64,000 nucleotides of DNA. Source: Acidobacterium capsulatum ATCC 51196 (GTDB taxonomy: Bacteria; Acidobacteriota; Terriglobia; Terriglobales; Acidobacteriaceae). The stretch covers positions 186,001-250,000 of the forward strand of contig NC_012483.1 in NCBI RefSeq assembly GCF_000022565.1. The letters are read 5' to 3'. Positions 29,150 to 36,127 of this stretch are shown here, piece by piece (the first letter of the stretch is position 1; the number at the start of each line of letters is the position of its first letter). A program made the position numbers and the translations under genes. Under the pieces are notes generated by a model. The model did not search any database. It had not been told where the DNA came from and was given only the letters and a program-made list of their open reading frames with translations.

Positions 29150-29940
29150 CGGTAAAAATGAAGGTACCACTTTAAGAGTGGCTGCCCCTTGAAGAGCACC
29201 AGCAGCGCCGCCGCGCATAGAAAAGTGCCCAGCGGCAGCATGGCCCGCATGCCCTCGCGGGGATGTAGCAGCAGCCAGGCAGCGCCGAAGATGGCCGCCG
29301 CCACGACGCCGAGAAAAAGCGCCTCGGCCGTGAGCGCCGGGCTGAGCCAGATGGCGATCATCGCCATCAGTTTGGCGTCGCCCAGTCCCAGCCCCTCTTG
29401 CTGGCGCAGCAGGAAGTAAACCCAGCGCACCAGCAACAGCAGAAACGCAAAAAGCAAACCCCATAGCGCCGCAACGCCGGTTTCCAGCAGGCGTTCTTTG
29501 ACGCCCGAGGCTGGCATGACGGCGTGATAGACCAGCCCGAGAACAATGCCCGGCATGGTAAAGGCGTCCGGCAGGGTGAGTGTTTCGGCGTCCATCGCCG
29601 CGAGCCCCAGCAGCAGGAAGCAGAGCAGCATGGTCGCGATGCCGGTGAGAGTGATCCCATACGTCCACGCGCTCAGCAGAAAGAGCATGGACGTGGCCAG
29701 TTCCACCAGCGGATACCGCCAGCCAATCGCGCGGTGGCAGTCGCGGCAGCGCCCGCCGAGCAGCAGAAAGCTGAGTACGGGAATGTTGTCCCACACGCGT
29801 ACGGGCCGATGGCACGAAGGGCAGTGCGAGCCGGGCAGCAGCACGGACTCATGATGAGGCAGCCGCGAGATGCACACGTTCAGAAAGCTGCCGAAGACAA
29901 GCCCCAGCACACCCACAAAGATGGAAACCGGCACAGACAT
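29146..29940 (-). CDS. Prepilin peptidase (type IV leader peptidase)
   Basis: This inner-membrane aspartic protease cleaves and N-methylates type IV prepilins and related pseudopilins. The 264-residue protein has about eight helices. The cytoplasmic loop carries two CxxC pairs (HCPSCHRPV and GRCRDCHRA) that bind zinc, as in PilD. Catalytic Asp residues are in LAAMDAETLTLPDAF and GLGLGDAKLMAM. The N-terminal GSFLNVCISRLP is characteristic. No pilin genes are adjacent. The prepilin peptidase and the mazG gene are divergent. Confidence 0.95.
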   Translation of the reverse strand: MSVPVSIFVGVLGLVFGSFLNVCISRLPHHESVLLPGSHCPSCHRPVRVWDNIPVLSFLLLGGRCRDCHRAIGWRYPLVELATSMLFLLSAWTYGITLTGIATMLLCFLLLGLAAMDAETLTLPDAFTMPGIVLGLVYHAVMPASGVKERLLETGVAALWGLLFAFLLLLVRWVYFLLRQQEGLGLGDAKLMAMIAIWLSPALTAEALFLGVVAAAIFGAAWLLLHPREGMRAMLPLGTFLCAAALLVLFKGQPLLKWYLHFYR

Positions 29941-30025
29941 TCAGTATCGGAGTATAGAGCCTCATCGTGACAGGCGCATGACGGGAATTCACCAGAACGG
30001 CCCGAATCTGGATTACAGTAAGGGT

Positions 30026-30880
30026 ATGGCGGGAGCCGAAGAGGCAGGCAAACGTTTTTCAGAAGCCGTTGCCATCATGGCGCGGCTGCGCGGTCCCGAG
30101 GGATGTCCCTGGGATCGCGAGCAGGATTTCCATAGCATCCGCAAGTACACGCTCGAAGAGGTGTACGAGGTCTTCGACGCGATCGAAACAGGGAATTGGG
30201 ACGAGCTGCGGTCCGAACTGGGCGATCTGCTTTTGCAGGTCCTTTTTTATGCCCAGATGGCCGCCGAGCCGGGCTATTTCGACGTTGCAGACGTCGTTGA
30301 GACGCTCAATCTCAAGCTGATTCGCCGCCACCCTCATGTCTTTGGCGATGAAGCCGCCGCGGCTGCGGGCAATCGCGCCGAAGGCATGGAAACCAGCGGC
30401 ATCGACGCCGGTCAGGTGCTGCGCAACTGGGAAGAGATCAAGAAGCAGGAGCGCAAGCAGCAGGCTGGCAATTCCCGGCGGCTGCTCGATGAAGTCCCAC
30501 GCTCTCTGCCCGCGCTGATGGAAGCCACCAAGCTCGGCTCGAAGGCCGCGAAAGTCGGCTTTGACTGGCCAGAGGTGCAGGGGCTGCTCGCCAAAGTTCG
30601 CGAAGAAACCGCCGAAGTAGAAGCCGAGTTGGCGCAATCAGAAGGCCAGAGGAAAATTGAGGAAGAGATTGGCGATCTGCTGTTTACGGTCGCAAACCTC
30701 GCGCGTCACTTGAAGGTTGATCCCGAGCTGGCACTGCGCGATGCCAACGCAAAGTTCCGCCGCCGCTTCGCTCAAATGGAAGAGGCTAGCACGGAGCCGC
30801 TGGAGCAGCGCTCCGCCGGGGAACTGGAAGAGTTGTGGGCTGCCGCCAAGCAGACGGAGCACATGGAGAGGGTACGCTGA
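30026..30880 (+). CDS. mazG: Nucleoside triphosphate pyrophosphohydrolase MazG
   Basis: MazG hydrolyses NTPs to NMPs and pyrophosphate and helps limit aberrant nucleotides or the stringent response. Two MazG domains are seen. The first starts IMARLRGPEGCPWDREQ and has the metal motif EEVYEVFDAI...ELGDLL; the second has EETAEVEAEL...EEEIGDLLFTVANLA. The linker RRHPHVFGDE is diagnostic. ATG 30026 leaves a normal short lead-in; ATG 29978 is an alternative that adds 16 residues. The stop overlaps the start of the next gene (TGATG), so the GNAT protein is probably translationally coupled. Confidence 0.93.
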   Translation: MAGAEEAGKRFSEAVAIMARLRGPEGCPWDREQDFHSIRKYTLEEVYEVFDAIETGNWDELRSELGDLLLQVLFYAQMAAEPGYFDVADVVETLNLKLIRRHPHVFGDEAAAAAGNRAEGMETSGIDAGQVLRNWEEIKKQERKQQAGNSRRLLDEVPRSLPALMEATKLGSKAAKVGFDWPEVQGLLAKVREETAEVEAELAQSEGQRKIEEEIGDLLFTVANLARHLKVDPELALRDANAKFRRRFAQMEEASTEPLEQRSAGELEELWAAAKQTEHMERVR

Positions 30881-31689
30881 TGCCGACCCTGGCTCTCCCC
30901 GGCAGGCGCATCGCTGTTCGCAGCGGCCGCACCGCTGTCTTGCGTGCCTGCGAGTCGCTGGACGAACTGGGGGCCTGCGTCCGGATGCAGGGCGATGTCT
31001 GGGGCTACGAGGGCAATGACATCATTCCGCGCCGCGCCTTCATTGTGGCGCGTCATATTGGCGGCCAGGTGATTGGCGCATTTGAGGAGCACAGCGGCAC
31101 GCTGGTGGGTTTTGCCATGGCGCTGCCCGGCGTGAAGCAGGGAATCAACGGTGAGCCGTCCCGCCCCTATTTGCACTCGCACATGCTGGCCGTCGATCCC
31201 GGCTGGCGCAACGAGGGGCTGGGCCAGCAACTCAAGCGGTTTCAACGCGAAGAGGCATTGTCCCGTGGCATTGACCATATGGAATGGACATTCGATCCGC
31301 TGGAGATCAAGAATGCTTTCCTCAATATCCACAGGCTCGGGGCAATCGTCCGCTGCTATTTGCCGGACTTTTATGGTGTATCCTCATCCCGTCTTCAGAA
31401 TGGGCTGCCGACGGATCGACTGGTAGCCGAATGGCGCTTGGCTTCCAGCCGGGTAGCCGGTGTTCTGGCAGGAGACTTCGGGCCAATCCCACCCATTGAG
31501 GAGAGGATGATGATTCCCGCGCAAATGGCAAGCTGGAAAACCTCTGGCGATGTCGCGCGGGCGCTGGAAGTCCAGCAGAACCTCCGCAAGCAGTTTCAAC
31601 AAGCCTTCCAGGCCGGACTCGCCGTCGTGAACTTCTGCGTCGATGAGGCCGGCAACGGAATCTACGAACTCGCAGCCTGGCCACAGTGA
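30880..31689 (+). CDS. GNAT-superfamily acyltransferase (COG3375-like)
   Basis: This 269-residue protein has a GNAT fold: an acyl-CoA-binding core with LHSHMLAVDPGWRNEGLGQQLKRFQRE, where RNEGLG fits the R/QxxGxG/A motif, followed by GIDHMEWTFDPLEIKNAFLNIHRLGA. The second half (from about residue 175) is not part of a minimal GNAT domain. It starts on the last base of the mazG stop and ends 10 bases before an enolase-superfamily gene of the OSBS/N-acylamino-acid-racemase type. In Geobacillus a GNAT succinyltransferase next to such a racemase takes part in conversion of D- to L-amino acids; a similar pair here is an inference. Confidence 0.82.
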   Translation: MPTLALPGRRIAVRSGRTAVLRACESLDELGACVRMQGDVWGYEGNDIIPRRAFIVARHIGGQVIGAFEEHSGTLVGFAMALPGVKQGINGEPSRPYLHSHMLAVDPGWRNEGLGQQLKRFQREEALSRGIDHMEWTFDPLEIKNAFLNIHRLGAIVRCYLPDFYGVSSSRLQNGLPTDRLVAEWRLASSRVAGVLAGDFGPIPPIEERMMIPAQMASWKTSGDVARALEVQQNLRKQFQQAFQAGLAVVNFCVDEAGNGIYELAAWPQ

Positions 31690-31699
31690 GAAGACACTT

Positions 31700-32821
31700 A
31701 TGAAAATTGATTCGATTACGCTCCGCGAAGTGCGCATGCCGCTCGTGAAGCCCTTTGAGACCAGTTTCGGCAAAACCACCAACCGTCGCATTCTGCTCGT
31801 CGAACTCAAGGCCGAAGGCTATACCGGCTGGGGGGAGTGCGTCGCGGGCGAGCACCCGTTTTTCTCTGACGAAACCATCGATACGGCCTGGCTCGTCATC
31901 TCGCAGGAGCTTGCGCCCGCCCTGGCTGCGGCTGATCCTGAGCACGGGGGCAAGTGTCATCAAATTTTCGGCAACGTGCGCGGGCATCGCATGGCCAAGG
32001 CTGCGCTTGAAAATGCCGTTTGGGATGCCGAGGCGCAGATGAAGGAGATTCCCTTGTCGGTGCTGCTGGGCGGCGTGCGCGAAACCATCCCCTGCGGCGT
32101 CTCCATCGGCATTCAGCCGACGCTGGAAGACTTGATGCGTGAGATCGAGCAGTCGCTCGCGGCCGGCTATCAGCGCATCAAGCTCAAGTGCAAGCCGGGC
32201 TGGGACGTGAAGGTCTTCGAGGCGGTTCGCAATCGCTGGCCTGACATTCTGCTGAGCTGCGATGCCAACTCCGCATACCGCCTGCGCGACTCCGACCACA
32301 TCGCCTCGTTTGATCAGTTCCGGTTGCTGATGATTGAGCAGCCTCTCTGGTCCGATGATTTTTACTTCCACTCCATGCTGCAGAAGCGGCTCGAAACGCC
32401 CATCTGCCTCGATGAGTCGATTCGCAACCGGCGCGACGCGCTGGCAGCCATCGATATGGAATCCTGCCAGATTATCAACATCAAAAATGGCCGTGTCGGC
32501 GGCTTCAGCGAGGCCATCGCCGTGCACAATGTCGCGCAGGAGCGCGGCATCCCCGTATGGTGCGGAGGCATGCTCGAGACCGGCATCGGCCGCGCGCACA
32601 ACATTGCGCTTTCGTCGCTGGAGAACTTCACGCTGCCCGGCGATGTGTCGGCCTCCAGCCGCTACTGGGCCGAAGACATCATTGAGCCGGCCGTGACCGT
32701 CAATGCACAAGGGGAGATTGCGGTGCCCGATGTGGCCGGGCGCGGTTATGAAGTGCGTGCGGACCTCATCGAGCAGCTCACTGTACGCAAGGAAGAGATT
32801 CGCGCCCTGGCGCTCGCCTGA
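31700..32821 (+). CDS. Enolase-superfamily enzyme: o-succinylbenzoate synthase / N-succinylamino acid racemase type
   Basis: This is a member of the muconate-lactonizing subgroup, 373 residues, acting in the cytoplasm. Catalytic features are complete: the KxK pair in RIKLKCKPGWD, metal ligands Asp in LLSCDANSAY, Glu in MIEQPLW and Asp in CLDESI, and the second base Lys in INIKNGRVGG. The start MKIDSITLREVRMPLVKPFETSFG and the GGMLETGIGRAHNIAL barrel end fit the menC/NSAR family. Menaquinone (menC) and racemase activities often coexist in this family. No other men gene is in the window, and the adjacent GNAT gene favours a racemase role, though menC cannot be excluded. ATG 31700 is preceded by GAGAAGA. 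Confidence 0.88.
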   Translation: MKIDSITLREVRMPLVKPFETSFGKTTNRRILLVELKAEGYTGWGECVAGEHPFFSDETIDTAWLVISQELAPALAAADPEHGGKCHQIFGNVRGHRMAKAALENAVWDAEAQMKEIPLSVLLGGVRETIPCGVSIGIQPTLEDLMREIEQSLAAGYQRIKLKCKPGWDVKVFEAVRNRWPDILLSCDANSAYRLRDSDHIASFDQFRLLMIEQPLWSDDFYFHSMLQKRLETPICLDESIRNRRDALAAIDMESCQIINIKNGRVGGFSEAIAVHNVAQERGIPVWCGGMLETGIGRAHNIALSSLENFTLPGDVSASSRYWAEDIIEPAVTVNAQGEIAVPDVAGRGYEVRADLIEQLTVRKEEIRALALA

Positions 32822-32861
32822 GTGGCGCGCACCGGTACCCAACCCAGGCGCGTGGCCCAGG

Positions 32862-34091
32862 TTACGCGCCTATTTCATGCATCAGCTTGCCCAGTGCGGC
32901 GGCCGTCCGCAGCAGTTCTTCCTGCCGCGTGAGGCAATCCGGGCAGAGACGCAGGCACTCTCCGCGCGCATTCACCGCAATCTGCTGCTCGCGCAGCGCT
33001 TCGGCCAGCAGGGCTGCCTTGGCGTGGCGCACCACCAGAAATGCTCCGTGCTCGTCGTCTGCCCCATGCACGCGCGGTACACCGGCATCTTCGAGCGCCG
33101 CTCGCAAAAAGCGGAGCTGCTCCAGCCCATAGGCGCGCAAACGGTTGACGCCGACTTCCAGTGTGAACTCGAGGCCGCTGCGCGCCTGGTACCACGGCAG
33201 CACATCGGGCGTGTCCTGCAGAAAGGCGTTGCCACCCGGCATGAGCGCCGCGCGGCTGAAGTCATCGGTGGCGCGATCGGGCTTCAGAGCAAACCAGCCT
33301 GCGTCCAGCGGAACCAGCCCCGAATCCAGCCCGGACTCCAGTAGCTCAGGCGAAAGATAGAGAAACGCCGCGCCCGGGCCGCCGCGAAGATATTTGTAAC
33401 AGCCGCCGGTCATAAAATCGGTGCGCATCCGCCGCACATCCACCGGCACCGCTCCCAGCGAGTGGTAGGCGTCCACCAGCAGGCGCGCGCCTTTCGCGTG
33501 GCATGCGTCTGCGAGTTGGTCGAGATTCCGCAGCCACTGCCCGGTCTGAAACATGACCTCAGAGACCACCACCAGACCCGTCCCGGCCGTGACCGCATCC
33601 ATCAGCGTCTGCAGGGCAAAATACCCCCGCTTATCCGGAGCCACACGGCGCACTCGAATGCGTCCCGCCGCGGCATATTGCTCCAGCACGACTTGTGTAG
33701 AAGTGAACTCGCCGGTCGTCATCAGAACTTCTATCGGTTCTGCTTTCGCGGCGGTGAGCGCGTTCAGCACGGTGCGCAGCCCCTCGCCCGCTGAGGTCAT
33801 GGGCACCACGCAGGACAGGCACCCGGCATCGATCAGGCAGGCAATCAGGCTGCGGTAGTGTTCGCGGGCGGCCAGCCAGTCGTCCCATCCGCTCCCTAGC
33901 CGCCCGTACCATGCATCCACGGCCTCTTGCACATCTTCGGCCATGCGGTCCAGCGGCCGGCCCAGCGATTGCGTCATGAGATAAATGCGATCATCGGCAA
34001 GCACGCGTGAGAAGAGCGGCGCAAAGTTTCTCTGAACCCTTGCTTCTGTAAGAGGAAGGGACGAAAGGCCGGGTTGGGGACAGTCAGCCAT
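32862..34091 (-). CDS. Kynureninase-like PLP enzyme (aminotransferase class V fold)
   Basis: This 409-residue fold-type I PLP enzyme is nearest to kynureninase and other class V proteins. The early motif IYLMTQSLGRPLDRM parallels the kynureninase start. PLP contacts are the Asp in RLLVDAYHSLGA and the Schiff-base Lys in GGCYKYLRGGPGAAFLYL, close to the kynureninase YKYLNGGPG motif. Kynureninase converts kynurenine to anthranilate and alanine, but no other kynurenine-pathway gene is adjacent. The neighbouring glutaryl-CoA dehydrogenase at 34.8 kb could belong to amino acid breakdown in general. It is convergent with the racemase-like gene. Confidence 0.78.
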   Translation of the reverse strand: MADCPQPGLSSLPLTEARVQRNFAPLFSRVLADDRIYLMTQSLGRPLDRMAEDVQEAVDAWYGRLGSGWDDWLAAREHYRSLIACLIDAGCLSCVVPMTSAGEGLRTVLNALTAAKAEPIEVLMTTGEFTSTQVVLEQYAAAGRIRVRRVAPDKRGYFALQTLMDAVTAGTGLVVVSEVMFQTGQWLRNLDQLADACHAKGARLLVDAYHSLGAVPVDVRRMRTDFMTGGCYKYLRGGPGAAFLYLSPELLESGLDSGLVPLDAGWFALKPDRATDDFSRAALMPGGNAFLQDTPDVLPWYQARSGLEFTLEVGVNRLRAYGLEQLRFLRAALEDAGVPRVHGADDEHGAFLVVRHAKAALLAEALREQQIAVNARGECLRLCPDCLTRQEELLRTAAALGKLMHEIGA

Positions 34092-34115
34092 CTACCGACA
34101 GAGTACTCCCGAATG

Positions 34116-34150
34116 CAAAAAGCCGCAGCGGTGAGAGCCGCTGCGGCTTT
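34116..34150 (-). terminator. Intrinsic terminator after the DUF2911 gene
   Basis: Bases 34119-34131 and 34138-34150 form a perfect 13-base-pair stem with a six-base loop. On the minus strand the hairpin is followed by a T-run (CTTTTTGC). It sits 22 bases after the stop of the DUF2911 gene. Confidence 0.9.
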
Positions 34151-34171
34151 GTGCATAGGTGCTTGTGAGAC

Positions 34172-34732
34172 TCAGTGCATCCGGAAGGGAACCGAGGCCT
34201 TATGGTTCTCCCAGGCGAGCACCAGCTTGCCTTTGCCCTGATCGTTGATCTTGATCTTCCACACCAGGTCTTCGATCATGTGCTTCGGCTTGTGCATGTG
34301 CATCGGGACGCTGCCGAGGTCATCGGCGGCCTTGTAGGCCAGGCCCCATTCGCCGGTCTCCTTGTTCACAATCAGCACCCAATGATTGGGGTCTTTGATG
34401 TTCACAAAGAGCGTGTAGGTGCCCTTGGGCACTTCGAGATGGCCGATGGTCAGGTCCGCGGTGGTGGTCAGCGTGGTGGCGGCATTTGCGCCGGCCCGCC
34501 ATACGGGATAATGCACATCATGGCTGATAAGTCCGCCCGGGCCAAAGATGTGGCCCTCGCGGCCGCGCACCCGTGGCGACGAGTACTTGATGCTGATGGT
34601 CTGCCCATTCGCCATGGCCGACACCTGCTCAGGCGGGCTGAGCGGAGCCTTCTTCTTCATCTGTGCAGAGGCTGAAAATGTGGAAGCCGTCACCAGAGCG
34701 GCCAGGCCAAATGACAACAGCAAACGCTTCAT
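34172..34732 (-). CDS. DUF2911 domain secreted protein
   Basis: The 186-residue protein starts with a signal peptide MKRLLLSFGLAALVTASTFSASAQ, preceded by AAGGAG nine bases before ATG 34732. The rest matches the DUF2911 family: ISIKYSSPRVRGREGHIFG, YPVWRAGANAATTLTTTADL, LEVPKGTYTLFV and VLIVNKETGEWGL. A His/Met-rich stretch (VPMHMHKPKHMIEDL) might bind metal. The family is common in Acidobacteriota and Bacteroidota and has no established function. It is monocistronic, with a terminator behind it. Confidence 0.9.
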   Translation of the reverse strand: MKRLLLSFGLAALVTASTFSASAQMKKKAPLSPPEQVSAMANGQTISIKYSSPRVRGREGHIFGPGGLISHDVHYPVWRAGANAATTLTTTADLTIGHLEVPKGTYTLFVNIKDPNHWVLIVNKETGEWGLAYKAADDLGSVPMHMHKPKHMIEDLVWKIKINDQGKGKLVLAWENHKASVPFRMH

Positions 34733-34832
34733 CACCGGGTTCTCCTTTTGAGGGAAAGCAAAAGCTGTACAGCGCGAACGGAATGATTGTCGCACGGATA
34801 GCACACTTGTGCATTGCGACCGGTTGGCGAGA

Positions 34833-36011
34833 CTAAAACGCCGGAATCCCCGTCACGCTGTTGCCAATGATCAGCGTGTGAATGTCATGCGTGCCCTCAT
34901 ACGTCTTCACCGATTCAAGATTCATCATGTGCCGCATGATCGGGTAGTCGTCGGTGATGCCGTTGCCGCCGAGCATGTCGCGCGAGATGCGCGTGCACTC
35001 CAGCGCCATCCACACGTTGTTCCGCTTGGCCATGGAGATGTGCTCAAAGCCCACCTTGCCTGCATCCTTGAGCTTGCCCACGTGGTGAATCAGCAGTTGC
35101 GCCTTGCTGATTTCGGTGATCATCCATGCCAGCTTCTCCTGCACAAGCTGGTGGCTGGCTAGCGGCTGGTCGCGAAACTGCTTGCGCGTCTGCGTGTATT
35201 GCAGCGCCGTGTCATAGCAGGCCATCGCCGCGCCAATCACTCCCCAACTGATGCCGTAGCGCGCCTGGTTGAGGCACATCAGCGGCGACTTCAGCCCGCC
35301 GGTGCCCGGCAGCAGATTCTTCGCAGGCACATGCACGTCCTGCAGCGAAAGCCCCGAGGTGACCGACGCGCGCAGCGACCACTTGCCATGCACGTCCCGC
35401 GCCTCGAAGCCCTTGCGATCCGTCTCCACCAGAAAGCCGCGCACGCGATCGTCTTCGTCTTCCACCTTGGCCCAGATCACGGCCACATCCGCGATGCTGC
35501 CTGAGGTGATCCACATCTTCTCGCCATTGAGTACATAGCCATCGGCGGTCTTGCGGGCTCGGGTCCGCATGCCTCCGGGGTTCGAGCCAAAATCCGGCTC
35601 GGTCAGCCCAAAGCAGCCCAGCTTTTCGCCCGTGGCCAGCTTCGGCAGCCACTCGTTCTTCTGCTCTTCTGAGCCAAAGGCATAAATCGGATACATCACC
35701 AGCGCCGACTGCACGCTCACAAAGCTGCGCAGGCCCGAGTCGCCCCGCTCCAGCTCCTGCATGACCAGCCCGTACTCGATGTTGGACATGCCGGCACAGC
35801 CATAGCCCTCAAGATTGGCGCCAAAGAAGCCCAGCTCGCCCATCGGCTTGACCAGCTCGCGCGGAAAGCGCCCCTCGCGGTTGCACTGCTCAATGATCGG
35901 GATCAGGTTCTCTTCCACAAAGCGCCGCGTGGTGTCGCGCACCATGCGCTCGTCTTCGGTGAGGAGTGAGTCAAAGTTGAGAAAATCAACGCCTTGAAAC
36001 GGGAAGGCCAT
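34833..36011 (-). CDS. Acyl-CoA dehydrogenase, glutaryl-CoA dehydrogenase-like
   Basis: This is a 392-residue FAD-dependent acyl-CoA dehydrogenase. It is closest to glutaryl-CoA dehydrogenase (EC 1.3.8.6), which oxidises and decarboxylates glutaryl-CoA to crotonyl-CoA in lysine and tryptophan breakdown. Support comes from LRSFVSVQSALVMYPIYAFG, holding the Arg that binds the substrate carboxylate in GCDH, and from GCFGLTEPDFGSNPGGM. The catalytic Glu is in ESVKTYEGTHDIHTLIIG. ATG 36011 has AGGAG ten bases upstream. No electron-transfer flavoprotein genes are adjacent. Confidence 0.9.
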   Translation of the reverse strand: MAFPFQGVDFLNFDSLLTEDERMVRDTTRRFVEENLIPIIEQCNREGRFPRELVKPMGELGFFGANLEGYGCAGMSNIEYGLVMQELERGDSGLRSFVSVQSALVMYPIYAFGSEEQKNEWLPKLATGEKLGCFGLTEPDFGSNPGGMRTRARKTADGYVLNGEKMWITSGSIADVAVIWAKVEDEDDRVRGFLVETDRKGFEARDVHGKWSLRASVTSGLSLQDVHVPAKNLLPGTGGLKSPLMCLNQARYGISWGVIGAAMACYDTALQYTQTRKQFRDQPLASHQLVQEKLAWMITEISKAQLLIHHVGKLKDAGKVGFEHISMAKRNNVWMALECTRISRDMLGGNGITDDYPIMRHMMNLESVKTYEGTHDIHTLIIGNSVTGIPAF

Positions 36012-36127
36012 CGGTCGCTTGCTCCTGCTGCGGGTTGAAAACATCTCAGCCTAGCAGAGGCGGCCCGGCGTGCGAAAGCGGCAGGGCGGGGAATTGTGGA
36101 TACGGGATATTGTGGGAAGCTCTTGCT

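Noticed and set aside
28529-29815. Minus-strand frame of 428 codons over the DinB-like and prepilin peptidase genes
   Set aside because: It is another frame of the prepilin peptidase strand with shadow-like composition; the true gene has zinc and Asp motifs.
31322-32842. Long minus-strand frame (506 codons) over the racemase-like gene
   Set aside because: It is opposite an enzyme with complete catalytic motifs and has no recognisable family features of its own.
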